NCBI GenBank assembly: GCA_036496025.1 | Contig: DASXLW010000094.1 | Coordinates: 1 to 64,000 of the forward strand | Source: PALSA-505 sp036496025 | GTDB lineage: Bacteria; Actinomycetota; Actinomycetes; Streptosporangiales; Streptosporangiaceae | DNA: 64,000 nt | Reading direction: 5' to 3' | Part shown: positions 61,626 to 64,000 of the stretch, one piece after another | Numbering within the stretch: position 1 is the first letter of the stretch | Layout: each line of letters begins with the position of its first letter | Notes under the pieces: generated by a model | Told to the model about the DNA's origin: nothing | The model's database searches: none | Seen by the model: the letters and a program-made list of their open reading frames with translations, nothing else | Program-made: the position numbers and the translations under genes

Positions 61626-63410
61626 CTATGTGGCCAGCACGGCCGACATCGGCGAGTGCACCTTGTCCAGCGCCCGGCCGCCGCCGAGGTACATGTGCAC
61701 GCCGCACGGCAGGCACGGGTCGAAGCTGCGCACCGCGCGCATGATGTCGATGCCCTTGAAGTTCTCCGGCGAGTTCTCCTCGAAGATCGGGGTGTTCTGC
61801 ACGGCGTCCTCGTAGGGTCCCGGCGTCCCGTAGACGTCCCGCACGCTCGCGTTCCACGGGGTCGGCGGGTACGGGTGGTAGTTCGCGATCTTCCCGCCGC
61901 GGATCACCATGTGGTGCGACAGCACCCCGCGCACCGCCTCGGTGAAGCCGCAGCTGTACGCCTCGTCCGGGACGGTGAACGGCTCCCACGTCTTGGTGTG
62001 GCCGGCCCGGATCTCGGCCAGTGCCTGCTCGGTGAAGTGCAGCGCGCACGCCGCGGCGTAGGCCTGGAAGTAGGTCCGGGCCCGGTCCCGCTCGATCGCG
62101 TTGGACAGCGGCCTGCCCTCCTTGTCGGTCGGGATCTTCCACTCGAAGGTGACCTCGGGCCTGCTGACCGTGCGGGGCAGGTTGATCTGCACGCTGTGGC
62201 CGGTGGACTTGATGTAGCCGAAGTCCACCAGGCCGCCGAGCGCCGTGGCCCACAGCCGCGCGATCGGCCCGCCGCCGGTGTCGGCGGCGAGGTGGTTGGT
62301 GCCGTCGAACCAGCGCGGCGACATCACCCAGCTGTACTTGTCCTCGAAGTTGCGCTTCTGCGGCCGGGGGATCGTGTGCTGGTTCCACGGGTGCCTGCGG
62401 TCCACCGGGTTGCCCAGCGGGTCGTGGGTCACGAACATCTCCTGGTCCTCCCAGTCCTCGTAGTACGAGGAGCCGAGCAGGATCCGGATGCCGAGGTTGA
62501 TCTCCACCAGGTCGTTGGTGAGCAGCTCACCGTCCCTGATCACGCCGGGGCTGACGAACATCTTCCGGCCCCAGTTGGTCATGTTCCGGTAGGTGAAGTC
62601 GCAGTACTCGGGGTCGTTGAGGCTGCCCCAGCAGACCATGTCGGCCCGGCGCCGGCCGACCTCCTCGTACCCGGGCATGGCCTCGTAGAAGAAGTCGAAC
62701 AGGTCGTCGTGCAGCGGGACGACCCGCTTCATGAACTCCACGTACCGCATCAGCCGGGTGAGGTAGTCGGTGAACAGCTGCACGGTGGCCGTGGTGCCCA
62801 CGCCTCCCGGGTAGAGCGTCGAGGGGTGCACGTGCCGCCCCTCCATCAGGCAGAACATCTCCCTGGTGGACCTGCTCACCTGCAGCGCCTCGCGGTAGAA
62901 CTCGCCTTCGAGCGGGTTCAGCGTGCGCATGATGTCGCCGATGGTCGCGTAGCCGTGCTCGGCGGCGTGCGGCGCCTCGGTGCGGTTGGCCAGCTCGAGC
63001 ACGCCGGGATTGGTCTCGCTGACCATCCGCTCGCAGAAGTCCACCCCGACCAGGTTCTCCTGGAAGATGTTGTGGTCGAACATGTACTCCGCGGCCTCGC
63101 CCAGGTTGATGATCCACTCGCCGAGGTGCGGCGGGCGCACGCCGTAGGCCATGTTCTGGTTGTAGACCGAGCAGGTCGCGTGGTTGTCGCCGCAGATCCC
63201 GCAGATCCGGCTGGTGATGAAGTGCGCGTCCCGCGGGTCCTTGCCCTTCATGAAGATGCTGTATCCGCGGAAGATCGACGACGTGCTGTGGCACTCGACG
63301 ACCTTCTTCTGGCTGAAGTCGATCTTGGTGTAGATGCCGAGGCTGCCCACGATCCTGGTGATCGGGTCCCAGGCCATCTCGACAATGCCGGTGTCTTCGG
63401 CCGTAGTCAT
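61626..63410 (-). CDS. hhyL: [NiFe] hydrogenase large subunit, group 1h type
   Basis: A 594-residue catalytic subunit. The nickel ligands are in the L1 motif RICGICGDNHATC (C70 and C73, with H77) and the L2 motif DPCLPCGVHMYLG (C566, C569, H572). These exact motifs, with the DNHATC and CLPCGVHMY forms, fit the actinobacterial high-affinity group 1h, which oxidises H2 at atmospheric levels in oxygen-tolerant fashion. A 22-residue tail after H572 would be removed by a maturation protease, whose gene is not in this window. The ATG at 63410 lies 14 bases after the small-subunit stop. Confidence 0.95.
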   Translation of the reverse strand: MTTAEDTGIVEMAWDPITRIVGSLGIYTKIDFSQKKVVECHSTSSIFRGYSIFMKGKDPRDAHFITSRICGICGDNHATCSVYNQNMAYGVRPPHLGEWIINLGEAAEYMFDHNIFQENLVGVDFCERMVSETNPGVLELANRTEAPHAAEHGYATIGDIMRTLNPLEGEFYREALQVSRSTREMFCLMEGRHVHPSTLYPGGVGTTATVQLFTDYLTRLMRYVEFMKRVVPLHDDLFDFFYEAMPGYEEVGRRRADMVCWGSLNDPEYCDFTYRNMTNWGRKMFVSPGVIRDGELLTNDLVEINLGIRILLGSSYYEDWEDQEMFVTHDPLGNPVDRRHPWNQHTIPRPQKRNFEDKYSWVMSPRWFDGTNHLAADTGGGPIARLWATALGGLVDFGYIKSTGHSVQINLPRTVSRPEVTFEWKIPTDKEGRPLSNAIERDRARTYFQAYAAACALHFTEQALAEIRAGHTKTWEPFTVPDEAYSCGFTEAVRGVLSHHMVIRGGKIANYHPYPPTPWNASVRDVYGTPGPYEDAVQNTPIFEENSPENFKGIDIMRAVRSFDPCLPCGVHMYLGGGRALDKVHSPMSAVLAT

Positions 63411-63424
63411 ATCCGTGTCCCTCC

Positions 63425-64000
<576 letters not shown>

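Overview
The window is high-GC DNA from an actinobacterium, very probably a soil actinomycete. The gene content supports this: DUF222/HNH endonuclease, DUF1707, DUF3093, DUF3710 and DUF4235 proteins, F420-type oxidoreductases, a paired TrkA system beside dut, and an actinobacterial-type group 1h [NiFe] hydrogenase. GTG starts and 1-4 base stop/start overlaps are common. I see no rRNA, tRNA, CRISPR array or intact insertion sequence.

Layout. 1-8051: end of an esterase, a drug-efflux MFS protein fused to a winged-helix domain, a fumarylacetoacetate-hydrolase-family enzyme, a two-domain YciI protein, a DUF222/HNH endonuclease and a secreted 18-cysteine protein of unknown function. 8052-15846: a diacylglycerol-kinase remnant, cutA, an MpaB-type oxygenase, a P-loop kinase, a lipoprotein/phosphatase pair, a DUF885 protein, a gamma-glutamyltransferase and a HhH-GPD repair protein. 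15851-19485: a homocitrate-synthase-family enzyme divergent from an HTH-citrate synthase fusion across an AT-rich palindromic control region, then two VOC proteins. 19507-27762: DUF proteins, an AI-2E transporter remnant, dut, DUF3710, two TrkA proteins, an RNA methyltransferase, then a nitroreductase and two F420-type enzymes. 27896-40785: a beta-phosphoglucomutase/GH65 phosphorylase pair, hydroxyphenylpyruvate dioxygenase, aconitase with a 12-bp palindrome upstream, two transporters, and a split UxaA-type dehydratase with an oxidoreductase. 40782-42554: proS.

42561-57638 forms a nearly complete nucleoside uptake and breakdown locus. A BMP-type ABC importer, purine nucleoside phosphorylase and a phosphohexomutase-family enzyme lie on the minus strand. 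Cytidine deaminase, thymidine phosphorylase, adenosine deaminase, deoxyribose-phosphate aldolase and two aldehyde dehydrogenases lie on the plus strand. One of the dehydrogenases has no cysteine at all. Together these genes would import nucleosides, deaminate them, release pentose 1-phosphates and burn deoxyribose 5-phosphate through acetaldehyde.

57647-64000 is the distal part of a [NiFe] hydrogenase operon on the minus strand: small subunit (cut by the window end), large subunit, a NifU-like protein with an altered Rieske-like domain, two conserved proteins of unknown role, a 440-residue unknown protein and a 34-residue membrane peptide. Most junctions overlap or nearly touch. This is the most promising poorly described system in the window.

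A second theme is a set of short tandem duplications (14-25 bp units), several of them placed exactly at stop codons, start codons or ribosome binding sites. Two gene remnants (diacylglycerol kinase, AI-2E transporter) show local decay.
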